The notes under the pieces are model-generated. The model had not been told where the DNA came from and did no database searches. It worked only from the letters and a program-made list of their open reading frames with translations. The position numbers were made by a program, and so were the translations under genes. Positions 51,541 through 59,709 of a DNA stretch of 64,000 bases are shown one piece after another. Origin of the DNA: Providencia sp. (GTDB taxonomy: Bacteria; Pseudomonadota; Gammaproteobacteria; Enterobacterales; Enterobacteriaceae); assembly GCF_003533305.1 (NCBI RefSeq), contig NZ_DOEH01000007.1, forward strand, positions 1-64,000, written 5' to 3'. Position 1 is the stretch's first letter. Every line of letters begins with the position of its first letter.

Positions 51541-52515
51541 GATTAAGACCCACATAGGGCCTTTCCCGACCCCATACCTACCTATTTGCGTCAATTTCCC
51601 CGTAATCGAGTCAATTTCAGAGACTGAGATGTGGTCTGATTTTTGCCCACTCGAAATTAAGAAGCGCCCTGTTGCATCAATATTAAAGCCCCTTGGGTGT
51701 GTCTCTGTTGGGTAACGCGCTTCTAATGTTAGCTCGCAACCGTTATCAGAAACTAAATAGTGGCTGAGATAGCTTTCGGAACGTTCACTGACATATAAAT
51801 GACGGCCATCTGGCGTAATATGAATATCGGCCGCCCAGCGCTGGCTTTCGTTGCCTAATGGGTAATTTGCCAAGGTTTGCATGTTACGATAGCGAGTGAA
51901 TTTACGATACACGCCCACCGTTGAATCTAGCTCATTCACACAATAAATAACTTTTTCTGTTGGATGGAATGCGAGGTGGCGAGGACCAGATTGCGTAGCA
52001 GTTGTAATTTGGTCTGCGGTTGCTTCCGTTAAATAACCATTTTCATGTAAATCAAACAAACGGATATGGTCTTCACCTAAGCACGGCACCCATAATTGTT
52101 GGTTATCTGCATCAACATGGGATGAATGGGGATTACGCAGCCCTTCTATCACTTGGATTGCAGAATTTGGTACGCCATCATTATTAATGGGTAATACCGC
52201 GAGATTACCTTGGTGATAAGAAGGGACAAACAGGTATCGGCCGCTATTATCCAAAGATAAATGAACTGGCGTTCCGGGGATGGATGTTTCTGCTTTTAAC
52301 CGTAATGTCCCTTTGTCTTCCACTTCATAAGTCACAACACGAAAATTAGGGCGCACACCTATATAAAGATGTTTTTTATCATGGCTCAAGACCATCGGCT
52401 GAACCTGTCCCGGCGTCGTAACAGTCTGTATAAGTGTGAGCTCACCAACTTCGTTCATCGACCACACGTGGATTTGATGACTTTCGGGACTTGCAATATA
52501 AACAACCTGATCCAT
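51538..52515 (-). CDS. pgl: 6-phosphogluconolactonase (seven-bladed propeller type)
   Basis: 325-residue beta-propeller enzyme (YbhE type) of the pentose phosphate pathway. VYIASPESHQIHVW at the start, GQVQPMVLSHDKKHLYIGVRP, GPRHLAFHP, CVNELDSTV, WAADIHITPDGRHLYVSER and HPRGFNIDATGRFLI mark the blades. The ATG at 52515 follows AAGGAG by five bases. The protein ends GPMWVLI, about three residues short of the E. coli tail, at the junction with an ERIC element that supplies the TAA. Confidence 0.93.
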   Translation of the reverse strand: MDQVVYIASPESHQIHVWSMNEVGELTLIQTVTTPGQVQPMVLSHDKKHLYIGVRPNFRVVTYEVEDKGTLRLKAETSIPGTPVHLSLDNSGRYLFVPSYHQGNLAVLPINNDGVPNSAIQVIEGLRNPHSSHVDADNQQLWVPCLGEDHIRLFDLHENGYLTEATADQITTATQSGPRHLAFHPTEKVIYCVNELDSTVGVYRKFTRYRNMQTLANYPLGNESQRWAADIHITPDGRHLYVSERSESYLSHYLVSDNGCELTLEARYPTETHPRGFNIDATGRFLISSGQKSDHISVSEIDSITGKLTQIGRYGVGKGPMWVLI

Positions 52516-52861
52516 CTTGGCTCCTTGATTCATGATGAAAATATTAAAATAATACTCACTATTTCTTACTATACCCTAAGGTTAGACCGCAAGCTAAAAT
52601 ATACCAATAAGCACATTACACCACGTTTAATATCGCGCTAACTTAGAGAAATAAACACGGACAACAATACCGCTGATCAAATTATAAAAGATTGAATAAT
52701 AATGATACTAAAACGGTTCAGTTACCGTTAAGATGCTAAAACAAACAAAACTAGCTTAATGTTAAAGCTAATAGACTTATTGCTACACCCTAAACATTTT
52801 TTACCCCTATATTTACTATGTCAGTAATATAGGCAACCTCTCAAATCACGTGGAGCCGTTT
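52516..52861. other. divergent region pgl / ybhA
   Basis: 346 AT-rich bases with the promoters of both genes. No operator, repeat or small gene was recognised. Confidence 0.35.
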
Positions 52862-53680
52862 ATGTCATACCGCGTTATTGCGCTCGATCTCGATGGAACA
52901 CTGCTTGATCATCAAAAGAAAATTTTACCTGAATCTTTAGCAGCCTTAAATGAAGCTCGTCGCCAAGGTGTTAAAGTCATTATCGTGACAGGTCGTCACC
53001 ATGTGGCTATCCATCCTTTTTACCAAGCTTTAGATCTTGATACCCCTGCAATCTGTTGTAATGGGACTTATCTTTATGATTATTTGGGTAAAAAAGTACT
53101 CAAATCAAATCCTATGACACTAGATTCAGTCACCAGTATGATTGATAAATTACGTGGCTCTGATATTCAACATCTAATGTATGTTGATAACGCAATGCTA
53201 TACAACGCACCGACTGAGAGCATCAAACGCACGCTCAATTGGGCAGAAACATTACCACAAGCTCAGCGTCCAACGATTGAATTTGTTGAAGATTTTGCTC
53301 ATGTTATGCATGACTATGACTCTATTTGGAAGTTTGCAGTCAGCTCACCTGACCTCGACCAACTTAACCAAGTGATCCATGAAATCGAAACCGATCTCGG
53401 TCTTGATTGTGAATGGTCTTGGGTTGATCAAGTGGATGTAGGTCGTAAAGGTAACAGTAAAGGTCAACGCTTAAAAGAATGGGTTGAATCACAAGGTATG
53501 ACGATGAAAGATGTCGTTGCTTTTGGTGATAACTTCAATGACTTAAGTATGTTAACCACCGCAGGTTTAGGTGTCGCTATGGGCAATGCCGTTGATGAAA
53601 TCAAACAACAAGCTGCTCTCGTCACCCGTGAAAATACCGAACCCGGCATCGCCGAGGTTATCCGTAAATACGTTTTATAG
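52862..53680 (+). CDS. ybhA: YbhA, HAD-family (Cof-type) phosphatase
   Basis: 272 residues, equal to E. coli YbhA, which dephosphorylates pyridoxal phosphate and sugar phosphates. HAD motif I is ALDLDGTLLD, motif II IVTGRH, motif III includes KGNSKGQRL and motif IV FGDNFNDLSML. The CCNGTYLYDY block is typical. GGAG precedes the ATG at 52862; an upstream GTG at 52850 would contain it. Confidence 0.93.
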   Translation: MSYRVIALDLDGTLLDHQKKILPESLAALNEARRQGVKVIIVTGRHHVAIHPFYQALDLDTPAICCNGTYLYDYLGKKVLKSNPMTLDSVTSMIDKLRGSDIQHLMYVDNAMLYNAPTESIKRTLNWAETLPQAQRPTIEFVEDFAHVMHDYDSIWKFAVSSPDLDQLNQVIHEIETDLGLDCEWSWVDQVDVGRKGNSKGQRLKEWVESQGMTMKDVVAFGDNFNDLSMLTTAGLGVAMGNAVDEIKQQAALVTRENTEPGIAEVIRKYVL

Positions 53681-53729
53681 CAGTTTGTTTGAGGTTTTTC
53701 ACTATCTCAGCTTAACTCGCCTTTTAATG

Positions 53730-53757
53730 AAACCGCTTAAATTTAGGCGGTTTTTTC
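53730..53757 (+). terminator. terminator of ybhA
   Basis: AAACCGC pairs with GCGGTTT within a near-palindromic 24-base segment, followed by a six-base T run. Confidence 0.85.
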
Positions 53758-53779
53758 GTTTATGTTATTCACTTTTACA

Positions 53780-54094
53780 TCAATGAGTTGATGAAATCTC
53801 ATTTGTTTCTGTATTTTCACCATATCGTTCAATTTTCGAAGTATCAATTTTGTCCTCCAATTGCCTTAAATCATAAGCAGTTTGAAGACGTAACCAAAAC
53901 TCAGGAGTACTCCCTAAAGCGGCTGCAATTCGAATAGCCAGTGAAGGTGTTAAGTTCGTTTTTCCAGCCAGAAAACGAGATACTGTTGCAGGTGTAACAC
54001 CAATATTTAATGCAAAACGACGACCACTGATACCCATATCGTCCAAGTCGCGAGCAATGATCTCTCCAGGATGTGAAACTTTAAACTGTCTCAT
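53780..54094 (-). CDS. higA: HigA-type antitoxin
   Basis: 104-residue XRE-family antitoxin. The N-terminal HigA block [21 protein letters not shown] is followed by a helix-turn-helix ([29 protein letters not shown]) and [14 protein letters not shown]. Its start overlaps the end of the higB remnant, the usual toxin-first order. The partner toxin is truncated, so this antitoxin looks orphaned. It may still bind DNA. Confidence 0.88.
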   Translation of the reverse strand: MRQFKVSHPGEIIARDLDDMGISGRRFALNIGVTPATVSRFLAGKTNLTPSLAIRIAAALGSTPEFWLRLQTAYDLRQLEDKIDTSKIERYGENTETNEISSTH

Positions 54095-54213
54095 TAATGA
54101 TAGTCCTCATAGTTCAGAATATAAGTATCGCCCTTTATAAACTGAAAATTAATACACCAATTCGCTCTCACAGTAATAGACCAGTATCCCTCACGATTAC
54201 CTTTCAACAATAC
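54094..54213 (-). pseudogene. higB: HigB toxin remnant (C-terminal ~38 codons)
   Basis: The frame before higA encodes LLKGNREGYWSITVRANWCI followed by NFQF, a Gly-Asp turn and the terminal YEDYH, the C-terminal third of a HigB/RelE ribosome-dependent mRNA nuclease (about 92 residues in full). Upstream, the frame continues only into ERIC and antisense modC sequence. The first ~50 residues, including the start, are missing. The toxin cannot be functional. Confidence 0.8.
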
Positions 54214-54295
54214 CTCGGGGAGCATACATAAGTACGTGACCTGAATAACTGAGTGAAGCCAACAACGCCACAGCGCGAAGTACAACGAGTCATTA
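54212..54295. repeat. truncated ERIC element between modC and the higB remnant
   Basis: The right two-thirds of an ERIC: GGGGAGCATACATAAGTACG (central hairpin), then GAAGCCAACAACGCCACAGC and GAAGTACAACGAGT. The left ~40 bases are absent at the point where higB is cut. Its right end coincides with the modC stop codon. Confidence 0.82.
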
Positions 54296-55360
54296 TAATT
54301 GGCGAGAGAGAGAGACCGCCTTAACCTGAGCATAGACTTTTCGCCCCTTACGAATAGAAAGCTCATCTCGCGCCCAGCGGGTAATTCTCGCCCAAAGATA
54401 ATGTTCATCGCCTAAATCTAATTTAACATCGACTTGTTCGCCATCTTCAATCCATTCCACCACTTCTGCTGATAGAATATTACGAATACTACTAACCTGC
54501 GGTTTTTCTAAGACCAATGAAACATCCGATGCATCGATACGTATGCGTAATTCACTGCCTTGCACAGTATTCACGCGAGGGATCCACAATTTTTGTCCGC
54601 CCACCATCACGGCAGTCATCGCATAGTCAGGGTGCTGACTGTGTACCACGACTCCAATAACGCTACTCAGCGTTTCTTGCTGCAACCACGGCCGTAATGC
54701 ACTACTTGCCCACACTTCTTCTAATGGGCCAAAGGCTTTCACTTTACCTTGAGCCATCACGATAACTTTATCCGCCAATCGTAATATTTCATCAAGGCTA
54801 TGACTAACATACAAAATAGGGATTTTAACATCTTGTGACAGCTTTTCTAAATAAGGTAATAATTCACGTTTACGAGGTAGATCTAATGAGGCCAAAGGTT
54901 CATCCATCAATAAAATTTCTGGCGCAGTCAATAATGCGCGACCTATCGCTACCCGTTGCTTTTCACCACCGGATAACGTAATAGGAAAACGATGAAGTAA
55001 CTCTTCAATACCTAATAATTCCACAATATCGTCAAAACGAGCTTTCATTACTGGCGCCATACCATAGCGCAAATTGCCTTTAACTCGATAATGCGGAAAC
55101 AACCGTGCATCTTGAAATACATAACCAATATGACGCTTTTCAGGTGGTAAACAAATGCGTTTTTCAGTATCGACCAAGGTGCGTCCATTGAGCACTATCC
55201 GCCCTTTATTGGGCTTGGTTAATCCGCCAATTACATTGATTAATGACGTTTTTCCGGCACCTGAAAGTCCAAAAACGGCAGTTATACTCTCGGTGGGTAA
55301 CTGAGTTTTAACTTCTAGTTGTAATTCACCCAGTTTTTGGGAGAAATCAAGTTCTAACAT
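54293..55360 (-). CDS. modC: molybdate ABC transporter ATPase ModC
   Basis: 355 residues. Walker [26 protein letters not shown] signature and [11 protein letters not shown]alker B in the N-terminal ATPase; a C-terminal molybdate-binding (TOBE) domain follows. The ATG at 55360 matches the E. coli start (MLEL); an upstream TTG at 55369 is less likely. It starts one base past the modB stop. Last gene of modABC; its TAA lies at an ERIC end. Confidence 0.95.
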   Translation of the reverse strand: MLELDFSQKLGELQLEVKTQLPTESITAVFGLSGAGKTSLINVIGGLTKPNKGRIVLNGRTLVDTEKRICLPPEKRHIGYVFQDARLFPHYRVKGNLRYGMAPVMKARFDDIVELLGIEELLHRFPITLSGGEKQRVAIGRALLTAPEILLMDEPLASLDLPRKRELLPYLEKLSQDVKIPILYVSHSLDEILRLADKVIVMAQGKVKAFGPLEEVWASSALRPWLQQETLSSVIGVVVHSQHPDYAMTAVMVGGQKLWIPRVNTVQGSELRIRIDASDVSLVLEKPQVSSIRNILSAEVVEWIEDGEQVDVKLDLGDEHYLWARITRWARDELSIRKGRKVYAQVKAVSLSRQL

Positions 55361-55361
55361 A

Positions 55362-56051
55362 TCAAGCAACTCCCAAACGCTTTTTACCCCAACGGGTCAG
55401 CCACTCTGAAATTAATAAAGAAACCAAGGCTAAAATAATCGCGATAATACACAAACGCGCTGCATCCACTTCTGCGCCAGGGGTTTCTATCAAGGTGTAC
55501 ATAGCGAGAGGAATAGTCTGCGTTTCACCAGGAATATTGGAAACGAAAGTAATCGTCGCACCAAATTCACCAAGAGAACGCGCAAAAGCTAACACGGTAC
55601 CGACAATAATACCCGGTAAAGAAAGTGGGATCGTAATAGTAAAGAAAACCATTAGAGGTGTTGCCCCTAATGTTCTAGCAGCTTGCTCCAATTTTCTATC
55701 GACTGCTTCAAGAGCTAAACGGATAGCCCTGACCATGAGCGGAAAAGCAACCACCGCTGAGGCTAATGCCGCGCCGCGCCAACTAAAGGTAAAGCTAAAG
55801 CCAAACCAATCATATAGCCATTCACCAATAAAACCGCGTTTTCCCATACTTATCAATAACAAATAACCCACTACCACCGGCGGTAATACCAGTGGTAGAT
55901 GGATAATGCTATCGAGCAGTGTTTTACCCGGAAAATTACAACGGACTAATATCCAAGCAACAAGAATGCCAAGAGGCAGACTAAATGCCACCGCAACTCC
56001 CGACACCTTTAGACTTAGATAAATCGCTTCCCATTCATAAGCACTTAACAT
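55362..56051 (-). CDS. modB: molybdate ABC transporter permease ModB
   Basis: 229 residues, the E. coli length, with five membrane segments and the binding-protein-dependent permease signature in [22 protein letters not shown] (EAA loop). Blocks [16 protein letters not shown] and [13 protein letters not shown] are diagnostic. The ATG at 56051 is used in place of a TTG two codons upstream. Confidence 0.94.
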   Translation of the reverse strand: MLSAYEWEAIYLSLKVSGVAVAFSLPLGILVAWILVRCNFPGKTLLDSIIHLPLVLPPVVVGYLLLISMGKRGFIGEWLYDWFGFSFTFSWRGAALASAVVAFPLMVRAIRLALEAVDRKLEQAARTLGATPLMVFFTITIPLSLPGIIVGTVLAFARSLGEFGATITFVSNIPGETQTIPLAMYTLIETPGAEVDAARLCIIAIILALVSLLISEWLTRWGKKRLGVA

Positions 56052-56082
56052 CTGCAATACGATAGTCTCTTAACAAAAATTA

Positions 56083-56853
56083 TTAACGTGGAGTAAAACC
56101 GTAACGTTTGAATACTTCTGAAGCCGCTGGGGTTTTCAAATATTCATAATAGTCACGAGTCGCTTTATTATCCTGATCTTTCACAATAGCCATTGGATAT
56201 TCAACGGGTTTATGTGAATCAGCAGGAAAGATACCAACTACTTTAACTTTTTGACTTGCTACTGCGTCTGAACCATAAACAATGCCCAGTGGAGCTTCTT
56301 GACGTTCAACCAGTGCCATTCCACTACGCACGTTATTAGTACGTGCTAACAATGGATTGACTGTATCCCAAGCACCTAAACTAGTTAACGCTTCTTTTGC
56401 ATAGATACCGACAGGAACATGATCAGGATCGCCAACCGCTAAGCGACCGCCATCTAATAGTTTTTTCCAATCAGTTTGTTTATTAATTTCAACTTTATCG
56501 ATTTTAGAGTCTTTCGGCGCAATCAGTACTAATTCGTTACCTAGCAAAGTATAACGCGTATCAGCAACCATTATTTTTTTATCAATAATATAGTCCATCC
56601 ACTGCTGATCAGCCGAAATAAACATATTCGCAGGTGCGCCCTGCTCGATTTGGCGAGCTAACGTTGACGATGATGCATAAGAGGCCACCACTTCAACATT
56701 ATGATCTTTTTTGTATTGCTCAGATATTTCATTCAGTGCGTTCGTCAGTGATGCCGCAGCAAATACTGTAATTTTTTCAGCCGCAAAGCTATGACTTGCC
56801 ATCGTCAATGTTAGCGTGGCGCCAGCGAGCAGTTTTACTAAACCTTTTTTCAT
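56083..56853 (-). CDS. modA: molybdate-binding periplasmic protein ModA
   Basis: 256 residues with a signal peptide (about 1–24, ending SHSFAA). The ligand-binding blocks VFAAASLTNALNEISEQY, VASYASSSTLARQIEQGAPA, SADQQWMDY and GIVYGSDA are present. It delivers molybdate to ModBC. First gene of modABC, with a predicted ModE operator just upstream. Confidence 0.95.
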   Translation of the reverse strand: MKKGLVKLLAGATLTLTMASHSFAAEKITVFAAASLTNALNEISEQYKKDHNVEVVASYASSSTLARQIEQGAPANMFISADQQWMDYIIDKKIMVADTRYTLLGNELVLIAPKDSKIDKVEINKQTDWKKLLDGGRLAVGDPDHVPVGIYAKEALTSLGAWDTVNPLLARTNNVRSGMALVERQEAPLGIVYGSDAVASQKVKVVGIFPADSHKPVEYPMAIVKDQDNKATRDYYEYLKTPAASEVFKRYGFTPR

Positions 56854-56880
56854 TTTAATCCACCATAGTATGAGTTAACT

Positions 56881-56904
56881 CGCTATATATATCAGGACAC
56901 AACG
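56881..56904. promoter_or_regulatory. predicted ModE operator before modA
   Basis: CGCTATATA, six bases, then GACACAACG, followed by AT. The first arm fits the ModE consensus fully, the second ends in the conserved AACG. It lies about 30 bases upstream of the modA ATG, where ModE represses modABC in E. coli. Confidence 0.65.
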
Positions 56905-57128
56905 ATAACTTAAAGACAAAGTATGAATAAAAGTGTGCTAACGCAATAAAACAGGCAATTTAGTGCCCCGCTATACTTACAAAATTATGGGTAGCTTGTT
57001 TATTTTTCCAACAAAATCGCTTTTATATAGTTGGCTATTTATTTTTCTTGTAATTTTACAATCGCGAATAATAAGCATAGCAATATTATTTGCTGACGAT
57101 TACCTGCAATATATAAAAGGAAAAAATA

Positions 57129-58211
57129 ATGATGATCCCCTCTTACCTTCCTTCGCTAAATGTTACCCAGTTTAATCACTTATTCATGGACATAATCAAA
57201 CCTGACATTTTTGAGACATTATGTATATCGGCAAGAAATGGTGATTTTTATAGTATTGAAGCACTAAATAATATCGCATTACGACAAGATGCCATTGGTC
57301 AACAAGCTGAAAATGAGTTATTCAATTTATTTAGCGGAAATCAATCAGAAAAAAAGGGAAGTGCTAACAAAATACAAAAGGGAGTTGATAGTGAAATACA
57401 AAAAGCGAGCTTAGCGCTATATAACATAGCTCATCATAATAGAACCAAAAATAATAATGATATGCAGAAACTTCATGCACCGTCGAAACTTCTTTATATC
57501 GCGGGCTCTACCCTCACCAATATAACCGAGAAACAGGCATTATCGATGCTTTTAATAGGAAATCAATCCGCTCAATCACCCAATGAACAACTTGGTGAGC
57601 TTGATATTTGGGGGGAGAATCGGATGCTGCAAACAGATGAAATTAATGCAACGACTAAAAAAATAGCTCGTGGTACCCCTGATATTTCAATTAACTTCCC
57701 TATTGGCATCACACATTCACATGACAATATATTAAATGAAATAATTTAAGAAAAACAAAAAGATAAAAATTTTCTTAATCAGCCTGAATTATTTCCAATC
57801 AATACAGGAAATCACTGGATTTTATTTATGCTCTATAAAGATCTATCTGATAATAAAGTTAAAAACATCGTATTTAACTCCTATCATGAATTAGATCAGT
57901 CCATAAAAGTGAACCTAACCAGATCAGCAAAAAAAGCGGGACTGACAGAAGAGTCTGATATCACATTTATCGAAAGGAACATTCAAGATAACGCGCCCAA
58001 TGGCTGTGGGCTGTTTGTTGTTAAAGCTATTGAACTGATTTGTCAGACACCAGAACAAAATCCAGAGGATAAATTAAAATCATTTACCCAAGAGTTCGTG
58101 AAAAAATCTATTGAAGAACAGCGATTATTCAATCAACAAATCCGTCGTCAGCTATACGGCGTATACCATGATGATATTTTTTATAAAACTAAGGAAACTG
58201 AGCGCCTGTAA
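57129..58211 (+). pseudogene. SseL/ElaD-type deubiquitinase gene interrupted by one in-frame stop
   Basis: One frame runs for 360 codons but has a TAA at 57747–57749 (codon 207). Both parts align with Salmonella SseL (C48-like cysteine protease, a type III effector that removes ubiquitin): KLHAPSKLLYIAGS and NFPIGITH before the stop; NTGNHWILFMLYK, FNSYHEL, NIQDNAPNGCGLF and SIEEQRLFNQQIRRQLY after it. The catalytic His (codon 229), Asn (about 250), Gln (about 286) and Cys (293) are all kept but lie after the stop. No frameshift is needed. The 5' fragment lacks every catalytic residue. An internal ATG at 57828 would start after the His. AAAGGA precedes the first ATG. AT-rich, inserted between modA and acrZ; likely acquired. 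Confidence 0.83.
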
Positions 58212-58245
58212 CTTATTGAGCAAGGAAACATAATGCTAAATGATA

Positions 58246-58279
58246 TTGCCCCCTGAACATTGAAATATTCAAGGGGCAA
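58246..58279. terminator. hairpin between the SseL-like gene and acrZ
   Basis: TTGCCCCCTGAA and TTCAAGGGGCAA form a 12-bp stem with one mismatch and a 10-base loop, between convergent genes. Confidence 0.6.
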
Positions 58280-58310
58280 ATAATTAGATAGAAAACAAAT
58301 TAGCTAAGCG

Positions 58311-58463
58311 CTACTTGTTCTCAGAATTGTGATGATGTGGAACGTGTGCTTTTGACAACAAGTTAAAGAAAGCACCAAGACCATAAATCAGTCCCATAAT
58401 CAAAAACATCACAACTGGAACCATCATGAGGGCGAAGCCCAAACTTTTTATCAGTTCTAACAT
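58311..58463 (-). CDS. acrZ: AcrZ, small subunit of the AcrAB–TolC efflux pump
   Basis: 50 residues (E. coli 49). One membrane helix: [20 protein letters not shown] then [17 protein letters not shown], with a polar His-rich tail. AcrZ binds AcrB in the inner membrane and changes its drug preference. The ATG at 58463 is preferred to an upstream start at 58493, for AAGAGG lies nearby and the E. coli protein begins MLEL. Position next to modE is conserved. Confidence 0.92.
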   Translation of the reverse strand: MLELIKSLGFALMMVPVVMFLIMGLIYGLGAFFNLLSKAHVPHHHNSENK

Positions 58464-58779
58464 TAAAAGCCTCTTCAGTGATACTGTGCCCACCAGCCTA
58501 CTGATACGCTGACGAGGAAAAAATAACCGAATTTAAATAATAACGCATAATCAGATGATATACCCTATATAATTTAAATTGCATGTAAATGCTAAGGGAA
58601 GCAGTTCCAATAAACACACCTAACTAAGTGATTTAAATGCCTTAGCAATAACTACACCCATGTAATTTGAAGTAAGACAGGTATAATGCAGGCTATTTTA
58701 GCGATATTATCACTATAACGTCATGCTAAACGTGCTTTTTAGGTCCATCTCGACCAATCTGACAAAAGGGGTCAATATT
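58464..58779. other. divergent region acrZ / modE with a degenerate ERIC
   Basis: 316 bases. A degenerate ERIC takes 58559–58685; promoters of acrZ and modE must lie to either side. No MarA site could be assigned. Confidence 0.4.
58559..58685. repeat. degenerate 127-bp ERIC element
   Basis: Starts TATACCCTATATAATTTAAA and ends CATGTAATTTGAAGTAAGAC plus AGGTATA. Both ends match the ERIC termini (TATACCC; CAACTTGAAGTATGACGGGT-like), and the 127-bp length is that of a full ERIC. The core has decayed. Confidence 0.7.
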
Positions 58780-59568
58780 ATGCAGGCAGAAATTTTACTC
58801 ACATTGAAATTACAGGGTAGTTTATTTGCTGACCCTCGTCGTATTGCACTGTTAAAACAAATAAAAGCGACAGGTTCAATTAGCCAAGGCGCTAAATTGG
58901 CAGGTATTAGCTATAAAAGTGCGTGGGATGCAATTAACGAAATGAATCAACTCACCGATGATGTTCTGCTAAATAGAGCCACTGGTGGCAAAGGCGGCGG
59001 TGGCACCACATTAACACCTTATGGTGAGCGCTTACTTCAACTTTACGATTTACTGGCACAAATCCAGCAAAAAGCCTTTGATGTACTCAAAGAAGATAAT
59101 TTGCCTCTCGATAGCCTGCTCGCCGCAATTTCACGTTTCTCGTTACAAACCAGTGCCCGTAATCAATTTTTCGGCACCTTAATCGCTCGTGACCACAACC
59201 ATGTCCAACAGCATGTACAAATTCGCCTTGCAGATAACCGTACCGTTATCAATGCCGCGCTAACGGAACAAAGTGCGAACCGTTTAGGGCTTATTGAAGG
59301 TAAAGAAGTTCTAGCGCTAATCAAGGCTCCTTGGGTCAAACTGACCAAACAAACTAACTCACATAATTTTGATAACCATTTACCGGGTAAAGTCACCACA
59401 TTAGAGCGCGGAAAAGAAAACAGTGAAGTATTACTAACCCTATCAGGTGGCGAAACCTTGTGCTCAACATTAAGCAATTCAGACGTCGATACACTAAAAT
59501 TAAATATTAATGATGATGTTACTGCCCTATTCAATGCAGATCAGGTCATTATCGCAACACTTTGTTAA
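58780..59568 (+). CDS. modE: molybdate-responsive regulator ModE
   Basis: 262 residues, the E. coli length. The N-terminal winged helix-turn-helix (GSISQGAKLAGISYKSAWDAINEMN, read across the turn) carries the LysR-like fold, the RATGGKGGGGTTLTPYGERL wing follows, and two molybdate-binding MOP domains form the C-terminus. It represses modABC and activates moa with molybdate. The ATG at 58780 follows AAGGGG; the frame upstream to 58723 is not part of the family. Confidence 0.95.
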   Translation: MQAEILLTLKLQGSLFADPRRIALLKQIKATGSISQGAKLAGISYKSAWDAINEMNQLTDDVLLNRATGGKGGGGTTLTPYGERLLQLYDLLAQIQQKAFDVLKEDNLPLDSLLAAISRFSLQTSARNQFFGTLIARDHNHVQQHVQIRLADNRTVINAALTEQSANRLGLIEGKEVLALIKAPWVKLTKQTNSHNFDNHLPGKVTTLERGKENSEVLLTLSGGETLCSTLSNSDVDTLKLNINDDVTALFNADQVIIATLC

Positions 59569-59709
59569 ATCTTACAGATTTTATTATCTTACAAAATTAA
59601 CGCGCATTCGCTTTATTTAGCCTGAGATATCGTTCAACTGTTGACTTTGTCTTCAATCCTGATTATTTGTGATAGAAGGCATGGTCAATAATAACGATAA
59701 GGAAGCTTG

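Noticed and set aside
54214..54408. Upstream extension of the higB-remnant frame into the ERIC and modC
   Set aside because: The extra N-terminal part is antisense-free read-through of ERIC and the modC 3' end in another frame; only the last ~38 codons show HigB sequence.
57828..58211. Separate 127-residue gene starting at 57828
   Set aside because: It is in the same frame as the gene upstream and continues the SseL-like alignment; its start lies after the catalytic His. It is treated as the 3' part of one interrupted gene.
57129..58211. Programmed stop read-through in the SseL-like gene
   Set aside because: The stop is TAA followed by GAA with no recognisable stimulating structure. A nonsense mutation is the simpler reading, though it was not excluded.
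58699..58722. ModE-like sequence before modE
   Set aside because: CGATATTA and TATAACG are present but the whole is 19 bases instead of the 24 needed for the ModE arm spacing.
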